Shown piece after piece: positions 1-9,346 of a stretch of DNA of 64,000 bases (positions are counted from its first letter, which is position 1; each line of letters starts with the position of its first letter). Source of the stretch: Clostridia bacterium. Its GTDB lineage: Bacteria > Bacillota > Clostridia > UMGS1810. The stretch spans positions 1-64,000 of the forward strand of contig JAGATB010000036.1 in the NCBI GenBank assembly GCA_017621495.1, given 5' to 3'. The notes beneath the pieces are model-generated. The model did no database searches, was not told the origin of the DNA, and worked only from the letters and a program-made list of their open reading frames with translations. The position numbers and the translations under genes are program-made.

Positions 1-39
1 ACCTTTTCTGCTTTTTGTGGTATAATTTAAGTGACTCAT
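1..39 (-). CDS. Probable IS30-type transposase, N-terminal fragment (runs off window)
   Basis: Only the first 13 codons are inside the window. Read on the minus strand they give MSHLNYTTKSRKG, preceded by an AGAGGA ribosome-binding site about six bases upstream. This start resembles my recollection of the N-termini of IS30-family transposases in Firmicutes, which often carry NYTTKxRKGKHL. The family call is inference from a very short stretch, and most of the gene lies beyond position 1. A 9-bp inverted repeat (27-35 and 69-77) overlaps its start. Confidence 0.4.
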   Translation of the reverse strand, partial: MSHLNYTTKSRKG

Positions 40-187
40 ATTGATTCCTCTTTTCTGTGTTTTGTTTGGTCACTTAACATTATATCAGAGTTTTCAATCT
101 GAGTCATCTTTTTTTGGCCATTTTATTTTACAACTTTCCATGATAACAGGACGTGTCTGTTTTATTATGGACGATATATGGTTTATC

Positions 188-230
188 TCTCCCTCAGTCA
201 CTTCGTGACAGCTCCCTCGTCAGAGGGAAC
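188..230. repeat. CCCTCAGTC-type two-hairpin repeat
   Basis: CCCTCA is followed by a small hairpin (GTCAC-TTC-GTGAC), then AGCT and a second hairpin (CCCTC/GAGGG). A second copy with different stem sequence but the same layout lies at 49615-49658. From general knowledge this resembles a dispersed repeat seen in many gut Firmicutes. The rest of 40-286 shows no gene. Confidence 0.6.
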
Positions 231-286
231 TGAATTACTTTAATTGAAATTCTTATCCCGGTATAATTGTTTTTTTGCATTAATAC

Positions 287-315
287 TTGTAAAATGATGG
301 AATTTGTGGTAAAAT
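287..315 (+). promoter_or_regulatory. Promoter of metG
   Basis: A -35 box TTGTAA (287-292) and a -10 box TAAAAT (310-315) are separated by 17 bp. The predicted start of transcription is about 30 bases before the metG ATG. Confidence 0.5.
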
Positions 316-352
316 AACTTATGTTAAGTTTTCCGAAAGGATTTGATATACG

Positions 353-2272
353 ATGGATAAGTATTATATAACCACTGCGATTGCGTATACATCGCGTAAG
401 CCTCATATAGGCAACACATATGAAATAGTCTTGACAGATGCTATAGCACGATTCAAAAGACTAATCGGCAAGGATGTATTCTTCCTTACCGGTACAGATG
501 AACACGGTCAAAAGATTGAAGACTGCGCCAAAGGAAGCGGCATTACTCCCAAGGAGTATGTGGACGGCGTGGCAGGAGAGATTAAGAAAATCTGGGATCT
601 CATGAACACAAGCTATGACAAATTCATCAGAACCACAGACGATTATCATGAGGAAGCCGTTAAAAAGATTTTTAAAAAGCTCTATGACAAGGGCGATATC
701 TACAAGGATAAATATGAAGGTCTCTACTGTGTACCCTGTGAATCCTTCTTTACAGAGACACAGGTCACAGACGGTCTATGCCCCGACTGTGGCAGACCTG
801 TTACCAAGACCAGTGAAGAAGCATACTTCTTCAAGATGAGTAAGTATCAGGATGCCCTCATGAAGCACATAGAGGAGAACCCGGACTTCATACAGCCCGA
901 AAGCAGAAAGAAGGAAATGGTAAACAACTTCCTAAAGCCCGGACTTCAGGACCTTTGTGTATCTCGCTCCTCATTTAAGTGGGGTGTACCCGTACCTTTT
1001 GATGAAGACCACGTTATCTACGTGTGGATAGACGCACTCTCCAACTATATCACTGCTCTGGGCTATTCGGTAGATGAAAAGGGTGACCTCTACTCCAAAT
1101 ACTGGCCTGCAGATGTACACATCATAGGTAAAGATATACTGAGATTCCACACCATTTACTGGCCCATTATACTCATGGCTCTGGGCGAGCCGCTGCCTAA
1201 GCAGATATTCGGTCATCCGTGGCTTCTTTCCGGTGGTGACAAGATGAGTAAATCCAAGGGCAATGTACTCTATGCAGATGACCTGGTAAGACACTTTGGT
1301 GTTGATGCTATAAGATACTATCTCTTAAGGGAGATGCCCTTTGCTCAGGATGGCACCATAACCCTGGAGACTATCATAGCCCGCTACAATGCTGACCTGG
1401 CAAATACCTTGGGCAATCTGGTAAACAGGACTGTAGCCATGGTAAATAAGTACTTCGGCGGCAGCATAGATAATCCCGGTGCCACAGGCGATTTTGATGA
1501 TGAGCTTAAGTCCTTTGCTATAGATACCGTAAAGGAAGTTAACTCCAAGATGGATGAGCTCAAGGTGGCAGACTCCATTGAGTGTATAATGAACCTGGCA
1601 CGTCGCAGCAATAAATATATAGACGAGACTATGCCCTGGGCACTTGCCAAGGATGAGGCTTCACATGACAGATTAAAGACAGTTCTTTGCAATCTGATTG
1701 AGTCCATCAGATTCATAGGTGTGCTTATCACACCCTTCATGCCCGACACAGGCGCGGCTATTTTGGAACAGATTAAGGCGGTAAATACCGATTATGCTTC
1801 ACTGGATAGCTTTAATTGTGTATCCGTAAGTGTGGGTGAAGCTACACCTCTGTTTGCAAGACTTGATGAAAAGAAGAAGCTTGAAGAAGTGGAAAACGAC
1901 CTCTTTAAGCCCGCAGAAGAACCTGCACCCGAGCAAGAATCGGGTAAACCCGAAATTACCATAGATGATTTTGCTGCTATGGAATTAAAGGTGGGACTTG
2001 TGCTGGAGAGTAAGCCCGTAGAGGGTGCCAAGAAGCTCCTGGTATCGCAGATCAAGATAGGCAATGAAGTAAGGCAGATAGTGTCCGGAATAGCTCAATA
2101 CTACAAATCCGAGGAGCTCGTAGGTAAGAAGGTGGTTGTTGTGACCAACCTGAAACCCGTGAAATTGAGAGGAGTCCTTTCAGAAGGTATGATACTCTGT
2201 GCATCGGACGATAATGGTCTTTGTGTGGTATCACCGGAGAAGGATATTCCCGAAGGAGCAGAAGTAAGATAA
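353..2272 (+). CDS. metG: Methionyl-tRNA synthetase
   Basis: Charges tRNA-Met with methionine in the cytoplasm. The 639-residue protein has the class I signature HIGN at residues 18-21, a zinc knuckle with two CxxC pairs around residues 126-147 (CVPC and CPDC), and the KMSKS loop near residue 297. The last ~105 residues form the extra tRNA-binding OB domain (EMAP/Arc1p-like) that makes dimeric MetG proteins longer. The ATG follows a GAAAGGA ribosome-binding site. Its stop codon overlaps the ATG of tatD by one base, so the two genes are probably co-translated, an arrangement common in Firmicutes. Confidence 0.97.
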   Translation: MDKYYITTAIAYTSRKPHIGNTYEIVLTDAIARFKRLIGKDVFFLTGTDEHGQKIEDCAKGSGITPKEYVDGVAGEIKKIWDLMNTSYDKFIRTTDDYHEEAVKKIFKKLYDKGDIYKDKYEGLYCVPCESFFTETQVTDGLCPDCGRPVTKTSEEAYFFKMSKYQDALMKHIEENPDFIQPESRKKEMVNNFLKPGLQDLCVSRSSFKWGVPVPFDEDHVIYVWIDALSNYITALGYSVDEKGDLYSKYWPADVHIIGKDILRFHTIYWPIILMALGEPLPKQIFGHPWLLSGGDKMSKSKGNVLYADDLVRHFGVDAIRYYLLREMPFAQDGTITLETIIARYNADLANTLGNLVNRTVAMVNKYFGGSIDNPGATGDFDDELKSFAIDTVKEVNSKMDELKVADSIECIMNLARRSNKYIDETMPWALAKDEASHDRLKTVLCNLIESIRFIGVLITPFMPDTGAAILEQIKAVNTDYASLDSFNCVSVSVGEATPLFARLDEKKKLEEVENDLFKPAEEPAPEQESGKPEITIDDFAAMELKVGLVLESKPVEGAKKLLVSQIKIGNEVRQIVSGIAQYYKSEELVGKKVVVVTNLKPVKLRGVLSEGMILCASDDNGLCVVSPEKDIPEGAEVR

Positions 2273-3033
2273 TGCTTTTTGATACACATGCACATTTAAA
2301 TGATGAACGCTTTGATGAGGACAGAGATGTCCTCATAGCGTCTTTAGCCGGTGAAGGTATATCAAATGTATGCGAAATCGGATTTGATATAGAGAGCTCG
2401 CTGAAGGCTGCAGAGCTTAGTGAAAAATATGATTTCATCTACGCTGCAGCAGGGGTACATCCCCATGACTCCAAGGACATGACAGATTCTGATTTCGATG
2501 TCTTAAGGGAGCTTATGAGCCATGACAAGGTGGTGGCACTTGGCGAGATAGGGCTGGATTATTACTATGATAATTCAGACAGAGACATTCAGAGACGTCG
2601 CTTTGCAGAGCAGCTTGACCTTGCCAAGGAGCTTGCATGCCCCGTGGTAATCCATACCAGAGATGCCATGGAGGACACTATAAATATCCTGAAGCAGCAC
2701 GGAAGCGGCGACGGTATAATTCACTGCTATTCAGGCAGTAAGGAGAGTGCCAAAATCCTCTTGGATATGGGCTACTATATATCATTTGCCGGTCCTGTTA
2801 CATTCAAAAATGCCAATGCTATACTGGATGTGGTGCGTTATGTGCCCCACGATAGGATACTCATTGAAACAGACAGCCCTTATATGGCTCCTGTTCCTCA
2901 CAGAGGAGAGCGTAACTGCCCTATATATGTGTCGGAGGTTGCAAAGAGGATTGCAGAGCTTAAAGAAACAAGCTTTGACAAAATAGCACAAATTACCACG
3001 GCAAATGCAAAAAAAGTGTATCGCATTAAATAA
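2272..3033 (+). CDS. tatD: TatD-family metal-dependent DNase
   Basis: A cytoplasmic amidohydrolase-fold nuclease (YcfH/TatD family, 3'-5' exonuclease activity in studied members). The 253-residue frame starts MLFDTHAHLND with the HxH metal ligands. It also has GEIGLDYYYD, HTRDA, HCYSGS and ETDSPYMAP, which supply the remaining metal and active-site residues. The frame stays open upstream into metG, but the ATG at 2272 is chosen because it abuts the metG stop and gives the usual family N-terminus. A stem-loop follows the stop. Confidence 0.93.
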   Translation: MLFDTHAHLNDERFDEDRDVLIASLAGEGISNVCEIGFDIESSLKAAELSEKYDFIYAAAGVHPHDSKDMTDSDFDVLRELMSHDKVVALGEIGLDYYYDNSDRDIQRRRFAEQLDLAKELACPVVIHTRDAMEDTINILKQHGSGDGIIHCYSGSKESAKILLDMGYYISFAGPVTFKNANAILDVVRYVPHDRILIETDSPYMAPVPHRGERNCPIYVSEVAKRIAELKETSFDKIAQITTANAKKVYRIK

Positions 3034-3041
3034 AATTTTAT

Positions 3042-3083
3042 ACTACATGTTGACGTATATATCAGCATGTGGTATTATTATTT
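3042..3083 (+). terminator. Terminator of metG-tatD
   Basis: A 12-bp stem with G-T pairs (3042-3053 and 3062-3073) and an 8-base loop, followed by a T/A-rich tract, starts just after the tatD stop codon. Confidence 0.55.
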
Positions 3084-3120
3084 CAATGTGATTAGCCATT
3101 AGCGGAAATGAGTCTTAAAT

Positions 3121-3155
3121 CCTATTCTCTATTCACTAATCCCTAATCACTAAAT
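3121..3155. repeat. Degenerate heptamer tandem repeat
   Basis: Five 7-base units in a row: CCTATTC, TCTATTC, ACTAATC, CCTAATC, ACTAAAT. A second array of four units is at 50882-50909. It lies directly before the riboswitch, and no coding function is visible. Confidence 0.6.
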
Positions 3156-3252
3156 TAGCAGAGCAGATACTGCGCGTTAAGTGCTGTGGAATGGGAGTAG
3201 AGTCCGCAGACGAAGGGAATTACCCGCGGTGCAGTTTTTCATCCGCTGTTAC
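3156..3252 (+). promoter_or_regulatory. Tetrahydrofolate (THF) riboswitch
   Basis: The stretch matches the THF riboswitch (folT motif): closing stem AGCAG/CTGTT, GAGCAGATACTGC, the conserved core GCGTTAAGTG, GAATGGGA, ACGAAGGGA, and CCGCGGTGCAG then CATCCGCTG. ACTGC (3169-3173) pairs with GCAGT further on. It sits about 65 bases before the ATG of a folate ECF transporter gene, the typical context. THF binding would be expected to lower expression. Confidence 0.9.
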
Positions 3253-3317
3253 CTTATGATTTATTTAATATTTTATTTCGTAACAGTCCTGCTTTGAAGA
3301 AAAAGGAGGATTTTTTT

Positions 3318-3881
3318 ATGTTTAAAGGTGTTTTGAAACTCAGGAAATTATCTACCAGGGATTTGTGCTTTATGGCTATGCTTGTGGCAATTACCGTAGG
3401 ACTTTCGGCGTTGTCGGGATTTTTGCGTATAGGTAACATGAGCAAATTCAATGTGAGCTTTATTTCTGTCTATGTGGGAGCAGCTTTGTTTGGACCGATA
3501 GCCGGCGGTACCATAGGTGCGCTAGCGGATTTTGTTTCCTGGTTTATCAATCCCACAGGACCATTTGTACCTGTTTTTACCGCCATTGAGTTTGTCAACG
3601 GTTTCTTATTTGGAGTGTTTTTGTATCATGCACCGGAGGTCAAAAAAAACTTTGCAATCACGGCTGTATGTGTGGTGTTGTGTGTGGTTTTTCAGTACGT
3701 TGTCAATATCATAAGGACATATTTCCTTGCACATATGTACATGGGCGGTAAGTTTTATGCTGCATTTATTTCCAGAATCCCGTCTACCACTATTATGGCA
3801 GTGGTTAAGATTGTGGTTATAATTATATTTGAGCCTATTATTAACAGATTTGAAAAAATTGTTTTCAAGTCCCGGTCGTAA
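3318..3881 (+). CDS. folT: Folate-specific ECF transporter S component
   Basis: A membrane substrate-binding subunit that works with the shared ECF module (EcfA, EcfA', EcfT), which is not in this window. The 187-residue protein is mostly hydrophobic with about five or six membrane helices. It shows the S-component N-terminus LSTRDLCFMAMLVAITVGLS and the small-residue stretch GAALFGPIAGGTIGALADF. The ATG at 3318 is chosen over 3294 because AAGGAGG lies 9 bases before it. The THF riboswitch directly upstream supports folate as substrate. A strong terminator follows. Confidence 0.9.
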   Translation: MFKGVLKLRKLSTRDLCFMAMLVAITVGLSALSGFLRIGNMSKFNVSFISVYVGAALFGPIAGGTIGALADFVSWFINPTGPFVPVFTAIEFVNGFLFGVFLYHAPEVKKNFAITAVCVVLCVVFQYVVNIIRTYFLAHMYMGGKFYAAFISRIPSTTIMAVVKIVVIIIFEPIINRFEKIVFKSRS

Positions 3882-3897
3882 AAATATGATTTTTACT

Positions 3898-3928
3898 GAG
3901 TGCTTCATTTATGAGGCACTCTTTTTTA
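3898..3928 (+). terminator. Terminator of folT
   Basis: An 8-bp stem GAGTGCTT/AGGCACTC is followed by a run of six T. Confidence 0.85.
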
Positions 3929-3938
3929 AAATTTCCAC

Positions 3939-3967
3939 TTGTTTAGTTGCAATAAATGTGATAAAAT
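3939..3967 (+). promoter_or_regulatory. Promoter of the ispG operon
   Basis: TTGTTT (3939-3944), 17-bp spacer, TAAAAT (3962-3967), ending 37 bases before the ispG ATG. Confidence 0.55.
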
Positions 3968-4004
3968 ATTATTTGTAGAATTATGTATATAAACGGGTGA
4001 TATT

Positions 4005-5039
4005 ATGACTAAAAAAATAAAAATAGGCAATTGTGTTATAGGCGGCGGTTCCGCTGTTGCCATTCAATCCATGTGCAATACTCGCACAAGCGATGTTGCC
4101 GCTACCGTTGAGCAGATACTTGCTCTGGAAGAGGTGGGCTGTGATATAATTCGCGTTGCCGTGCCTGATGAAGCAAGCGCCGAGGCAATCAGTCAAATCA
4201 AAAAACAGATACATATACCCTTGGTGGCGGATATCCACTTTGACTATCGCCTGGCTCTGAAGAGCATTCAAAACGGTGTGGACAAAGTTCGCATAAACCC
4301 CGGCAATATAGGCTCCGAGGAGGGGGTACGCCTTGTGGCGGAGAGTGCCAAAGCTCACGGTGTGCCCATACGTATAGGTGTGAATACCGGCTCTATAGAA
4401 AAGGACCTCCTGCAGAAATACGGACCCACTCCGGAGGCTATGGTTATAAGCGCCCAAAAACATATTGATATGCTTACCAAATATGATTTTGATGATATAG
4501 TAATATCCCTTAAGGCATCGGACGTCAACAAGACCATAGATGTATACCGGCTTATGAGTGAAAAATGCCCCTATCCGCTTCACTTGGGTGTTACCGAGGC
4601 AGGTACATTCCTGGGCGGCACGGTTAAGTCTGCCATAGGTATAGGGTCGCTTTTAAAGGATGGCATAGGCGATACCATCAGGGTATCTCTTACCGATGAC
4701 CCGGTAAAGGAAGTAATCGTGGCAAAGGAAATTTTAAAGGCTCTGGGTCTTAAAAATGATTTACCTACATTTATATCCTGCCCTACCTGCGGCAGAACCA
4801 ATATAGGCCTCATACCTCTGGCAAAGAGAGTAGAAGAGTACCTTAATACCGTAAATAAACCCATAACCGTAGCGGTGATGGGATGTGCAGTTAACGGTCC
4901 CGGCGAAGCGAGAGAGGCTGATATAGGAATAGCCGGAGGTAAAGGAGAAGGACTTATATTTAAAAAAGGCGAAATCATCAAGAAAGTACCCGAGGAAAAT
5001 CTCTTTGATGAACTTGTAAAAGAAATTAACCGTATGTGA
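4005..5039 (+). CDS. ispG: 4-hydroxy-3-methylbut-2-en-1-yl diphosphate synthase
   Basis: The penultimate step of the non-mevalonate (MEP) isoprenoid pathway: converts ME-cPP to HMBPP using a [4Fe-4S] cluster. The 344-residue protein is the short bacterial form. It has the TIM-barrel start [29 protein letters not shown], and VRINPGNIG. The cluster ligands are CPTCGR around residue 260 and the Cys of [11 protein letters not shown] near residue 295. The ATG follows GGGTGAT. The next gene, polC, starts 11 bases downstream, so the two are likely co-transcribed. Confidence 0.97.
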   Translation: MTKKIKIGNCVIGGGSAVAIQSMCNTRTSDVAATVEQILALEEVGCDIIRVAVPDEASAEAISQIKKQIHIPLVADIHFDYRLALKSIQNGVDKVRINPGNIGSEEGVRLVAESAKAHGVPIRIGVNTGSIEKDLLQKYGPTPEAMVISAQKHIDMLTKYDFDDIVISLKASDVNKTIDVYRLMSEKCPYPLHLGVTEAGTFLGGTVKSAIGIGSLLKDGIGDTIRVSLTDDPVKEVIVAKEILKALGLKNDLPTFISCPTCGRTNIGLIPLAKRVEEYLNTVNKPITVAVMGCAVNGPGEAREADIGIAGGKGEGLIFKKGEIIKKVPEENLFDELVKEINRM

Positions 5040-5050
5040 GGAATAGATAC

Positions 5051-8000
5051 ATGTCACCAACCAATTATAAACTGGAAAATTTAATAAAGGGTATAGAAGT
5101 GCCTCAAGAGCTTAAAGACACTGTAGTGTATCAGACAAATGCAGCCTCCTCCGAACGCAGGATGGAGGTAACCGTAATAAGCGAAGAACTGATACCCTAT
5201 GATGTGATAGAGGATTACAAAAGCAAAGTATGCCAAAAGTTTGCTCTGAGTGAGTTTATACTCCGTGTTAAGTATGAGAATCTTACCATAGATGATATAG
5301 ATATCGATTTGTATTATAAAAATCTGGTATTCTATGTGAATGAAATCATAGGGGGAGTACGGCATCTGTTTCTAAACTCCACTGCAGAGTATGCCGACGG
5401 TGTGCTCAGGATACACTGTAAATACGGTGTGGATATGCTAAATACCCTCAACTGTGCAGAAACCCTTAAAAGACTGGTGAAGGGTCAGCTGAAAGAAGAC
5501 ATAGAGATAGTATTTCTTGACGAGAGTGATGAGGAGGAAATGGAGAGGCTCAAGGAGGAGGAGCTTCATGCCCTCGCCATAGCTGCTCCGCCCCCGGTGT
5601 TTGAGCAGGCCCCCCCTGCTCCCAAGGAGGAAGCACCGGAAAACTCGGACATCATCTACGGCAAGGATATATCCTCGGAAGCTCCCGTGAAAATCAAAGA
5701 TATAACCGAGGATTTGAGCATAGCGGTAACTGCGGGAGAAATCATCACCATGGACAGCCGTGAATTAAAAAGCGAAAAGACCCTCCTGATGTTTACCCTT
5801 GCCGATAATGCAGGTGCATACTCCTGCAAGGCATTCCTGCCCAAGACCAAGGCAAAACAGATTATGGGCAACATCAAAAAGGGAATGTACGTTAAGGTAA
5901 AGGGCAGAATTCAATACGATACCTTCTCTAAGGAAAATGTAATGATGGTTAACTCCATAGTGAAATCCAAAAAGCAGATACGTATGGATACCTCTGCCGA
6001 AAAACGTGTAGAGCTGCATATGCATACCAAGATGAGCACCATGGACGGTATGACAGAAGCCAAGAACCTTATAAAGACTGCCATGGCTTGGGGTCATAAG
6101 GCTGTAGCTGTCACAGACCACGGCAATGTACAGGCATTCCCGGAAGCTATGCACACCGCAGGAGATAAAATCAAGGTTATATACGGTGTGGAGTGTTATC
6201 TGGTAAATGACAGCACCAGTGTGGTCATGGGCCCCGGAGGAGGCGATTTTGACGGCGAATTTGTGGTGTTTGACATAGAGACCACCGGGCTTCGCGCAGA
6301 TAGAGAGGCTATCACGGAAATCGGTGCGGTTAAAATCCGCAACCGTGAAATTGTCGACAGATATCAGACCTTCGTAAACCCGGAAAAGCCTATACCGAGA
6401 AATATTACCGAGCTTACCGGTATATCCGATGATATGGTGGCAAATGCTCCTACCGTAGATATAGCCATAAAGGATTTTTATGACTTTATAGGCGATGCGA
6501 CGCTTGTTGCACACAATGCGTCCTTTGATACATCGTTTATCAAACTCGCTGCCAAAAATAACGGTCTGGAATTCGGATTTACATATATCGACACACTGGA
6601 GCTTGCCAGATGCACCGTGGAGGGAGTCAAGAATTATAAGCTTGATACTCTTACAAAGCATTTTCAGGTAAAGCTTGCAAATCACCACAGGGCTATAGAT
6701 GATGCTGCAGCCACGGGAGAGGTCTTTCTGGAGCTTATTAAGCTTTTGGATGAAAAAGGTGTCAAAAATATAGATGATGTGAATGTAGCATTGGCAGGTA
6801 AGGCAGATATCAAGTCTTTAAAGACCTACCACTGCATTATTCTGGTGCAGTCCCAGAAGGGCATGAGAAACCTCTACAACCTTATCTCCAAGTCGCATCT
6901 GGAATACTTCCACAGACACCCCAGAATTCCCAAGAGTGTACTGCAGCAATACAGAGAGGGTCTCATAGTGGGCTCTGCCTGCGAAGCCGGAGAGCTCTAC
7001 AGAACCATACTGGAAAACCCATACAATCTGGATTATGATGGTATAAACAATCTTGTTAAGTTCTACGACTATCTGGAAATCCAACCCCTGGGAAACAATG
7101 CCTTTTTGCTTAGAAACGGCACTGTGGAGAGCGTGGAGGATTTAAAATATATAAACAAAACCATAATTGAGCTTGCCAAGAGAGCAAACAAACCGGTGGT
7201 TGCCACATGTGACGTTCACTTCCTTAATCCCGAAGATGAGGTGTTCAGACGTGTGCTTATGGCAGGGCAGGGCTTTGACGATGCAGATGAGCAGGCTCCC
7301 CTGTATCTCAGAACCACCGAGGAAATGCTCAGGGAATTTGATTACCTGGGAGAGCAGCTTGCAAGGGAAGTAGTAATAGAAAACACAAATAAAATAGCAG
7401 ATATGATAGAGGAGGGCATAGTGCCGGTACCGCCGGACAAGGCTCCGCCGGAGATACCCAATTCCGATGAAATCCTAAGGTCAAGTACCTATGAGAAGGC
7501 TCAGAGACTGTACGGAGAGAATTTACCTGCTATTGTAAAGGACAGAATAGACGTTGAGCTTAATTCAATTATATCCAACGGTTACTCCGTGCTCTACGTT
7601 ATAGCCCAGAAGCTGGTGCGTAAATCCAACTCGGACGGCTACGTGGTAGGTTCACGAGGCTCGGTTGGTTCTTCGCTTGTGGCATATATGAGTGATATCA
7701 CCGAGGTTAATTCGCTGTGTCCCCATTATGTGTGCCCTAATTGTAAGTATAACGAATTTATTAATGACGGCACTGTGGGCAGCGGATGCGACATGGATGA
7801 TAAGAATTGCCCCGAATGCGGTACACTCATGCTCAAAGACGGTCACGACATACCATTTGAAACCTTCCTGGGCTTCTCCGGAGACAAAGAGCCCGATATC
7901 GACCTTAACTTCTCCGGTGATTACCAGGGCAGAGCCCATAAGTATATAGAGGAGCTTTTCGGAAGCACTCACGTGTTCAGAGCAGGTACCATAGGCACTG

Positions 8001-9328
8001 TGGCGGAGAAGACCGCATACGGATTTGTAAAGAAGTATTTTGAAGCCAAGGGACAGTATATCTCCAACGCAGAGATAGAGAGATTGGTACAGGGCTGTAC
8101 AGGTGTAAAGCGTACCACCGGTCAGCACCCCGGCGGTATCATAGTAGTGCCCAAGTCCAGAGACGTACATGAGTTTTCGCCAATTCAGCATCCGGCGGAT
8201 GATGCTGACAGCGGAATTATAACTCTGCACTTCGATTACCACTCCATTGATACCAACCTGCTCAAGCTCGATATTCTGGGACACGATGATCCCACGGTTA
8301 TAAGGATGCTCAGAGATTTGACGGGCATTGACCCTGTAACCGTGCCAATGGGAGACCCGGAGACCATGAGCCTGTTTACCGGCACAGAGGCGCTGGGTGT
8401 AACTCCCGACCAAATAAACAGCCCGGTAGGCACCTTTGCCGTGCCGGAGTTCGGTACCAAGTTCGTAAGGCAGATGCTGGTAGATACACAGCCTACCACC
8501 TTCTCGGAGCTTGTGCGTATATCGGGTCTTTCTCACGGTACGGACGTTTGGCTCAACAATGCCCAGGAGCTTATACGCCAGGGTATATGCACCCTTAAGG
8601 ATGCAATCTGTACCCGTGACGATATCATGGTTTACCTCATTCACCACCATGTTGAGAATGCCAAGGCGTTTAAAATAATGGAAAGCGTGCGTAAAGGTAA
8701 GGGTCTCACCGAGGAGTTTGAAACCATAATGCGTGAGCATGATGTGCCGGATTGGTATATCAAATCCTGCAAGAAAATTAAATACATGTTCCCCAAGGCA
8801 CATGCCGTAGCTTATGTAACCAGTGCATACAGGATAGCTTACTTCAAGGTGCACCATCCCAAGGAGTTCTATTGTGCGTACTTTACAGTCCGCGCAGACG
8901 AATTTGACTCTGAGGTGATGGCTATGGGTGAGCAGACGGCACGCGATAACCTCAAGATGTTTGAGGCAAAGGAAGCTGCCAAAGAGATAACCGATAAAGA
9001 ATCCAGGATGATTACAATTTTAGAGGTTGTAATAGAGATGTATGCCAGAGGAATTAACTTTGACAAGATAGACTTGTATAAGTCTCATGCTACAAAATTC
9101 CTGCCTACCGATACCGGAATCATACCCCCTCTTAATGCGTTGCCGGGAGTGGGTACCAATGCGGCAAATGCCATAGCAGAGGCTCGTAACAGTGAGCCAT
9201 TCGACTCTGTGGAGGATATGCAGCAGCGTTCCAAGGTAAACAAGACCGTGCTTGAGGTAATGCGTAAATCCGGCATACTCGACGGTATGCCCGAGAGCAG
9301 TCAGATGGATTTCTTTTCTATGTTTTAA
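5051..9328 (+). CDS. polC: DNA polymerase III alpha subunit, PolC type
   Basis: The main replicative polymerase of Firmicutes. The 1425-residue protein has the PolC order: N-terminal domain, OB fold (~215-310), PHP domain beginning VELHMHTKMS (~320), and an inserted DEDDh proofreading exonuclease. The exonuclease has FDIETTG near 405 and HRAIDDAAAT near 546. A zinc-binding cysteine cluster follows (~890-923), then polymerase motifs GSVGSSLVAYM (~868) and PDIDLNFSGDY (~948), which carry the catalytic aspartates. It ends with a helix-hairpin-helix region (LPGVGTNAANAI). ATG 5051 is preferred over GTG 5036 because TGAGGA sits 8 bases before it. Confidence 0.97.
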   Translation: MSPTNYKLENLIKGIEVPQELKDTVVYQTNAASSERRMEVTVISEELIPYDVIEDYKSKVCQKFALSEFILRVKYENLTIDDIDIDLYYKNLVFYVNEIIGGVRHLFLNSTAEYADGVLRIHCKYGVDMLNTLNCAETLKRLVKGQLKEDIEIVFLDESDEEEMERLKEEELHALAIAAPPPVFEQAPPAPKEEAPENSDIIYGKDISSEAPVKIKDITEDLSIAVTAGEIITMDSRELKSEKTLLMFTLADNAGAYSCKAFLPKTKAKQIMGNIKKGMYVKVKGRIQYDTFSKENVMMVNSIVKSKKQIRMDTSAEKRVELHMHTKMSTMDGMTEAKNLIKTAMAWGHKAVAVTDHGNVQAFPEAMHTAGDKIKVIYGVECYLVNDSTSVVMGPGGGDFDGEFVVFDIETTGLRADREAITEIGAVKIRNREIVDRYQTFVNPEKPIPRNITELTGISDDMVANAPTVDIAIKDFYDFIGDATLVAHNASFDTSFIKLAAKNNGLEFGFTYIDTLELARCTVEGVKNYKLDTLTKHFQVKLANHHRAIDDAAATGEVFLELIKLLDEKGVKNIDDVNVALAGKADIKSLKTYHCIILVQSQKGMRNLYNLISKSHLEYFHRHPRIPKSVLQQYREGLIVGSACEAGELYRTILENPYNLDYDGINNLVKFYDYLEIQPLGNNAFLLRNGTVESVEDLKYINKTIIELAKRANKPVVATCDVHFLNPEDEVFRRVLMAGQGFDDADEQAPLYLRTTEEMLREFDYLGEQLAREVVIENTNKIADMIEEGIVPVPPDKAPPEIPNSDEILRSSTYEKAQRLYGENLPAIVKDRIDVELNSIISNGYSVLYVIAQKLVRKSNSDGYVVGSRGSVGSSLVAYMSDITEVNSLCPHYVCPNCKYNEFINDGTVGSGCDMDDKNCPECGTLMLKDGHDIPFETFLGFSGDKEPDIDLNFSGDYQGRAHKYIEELFGSTHVFRAGTIGTVAEKTAYGFVKKYFEAKGQYISNAEIERLVQGCTGVKRTTGQHPGGIIVVPKSRDVHEFSPIQHPADDADSGIITLHFDYHSIDTNLLKLDILGHDDPTVIRMLRDLTGIDPVTVPMGDPETMSLFTGTEALGVTPDQINSPVGTFAVPEFGTKFVRQMLVDTQPTTFSELVRISGLSHGTDVWLNNAQELIRQGICTLKDAICTRDDIMVYLIHHHVENAKAFKIMESVRKGKGLTEEFETIMREHDVPDWYIKSCKKIKYMFPKAHAVAYVTSAYRIAYFKVHHPKEFYCAYFTVRADEFDSEVMAMGEQTARDNLKMFEAKEAAKEITDKESRMITILEVVIEMYARGINFDKIDLYKSHATKFLPTDTGIIPPLNALPGVGTNAANAIAEARNSEPFDSVEDMQQRSKVNKTVLEVMRKSGILDGMPESSQMDFFSMF

Positions 9329-9346
9329 ATAATGAGGAATTGTATT

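Noticed and set aside
7652..8857. A 401-codon open frame on the minus strand inside polC
   Set aside because: It lies fully opposite the polymerase domains of polC, has no ribosome-binding site or family motif, and reflects codon bias of the real gene.
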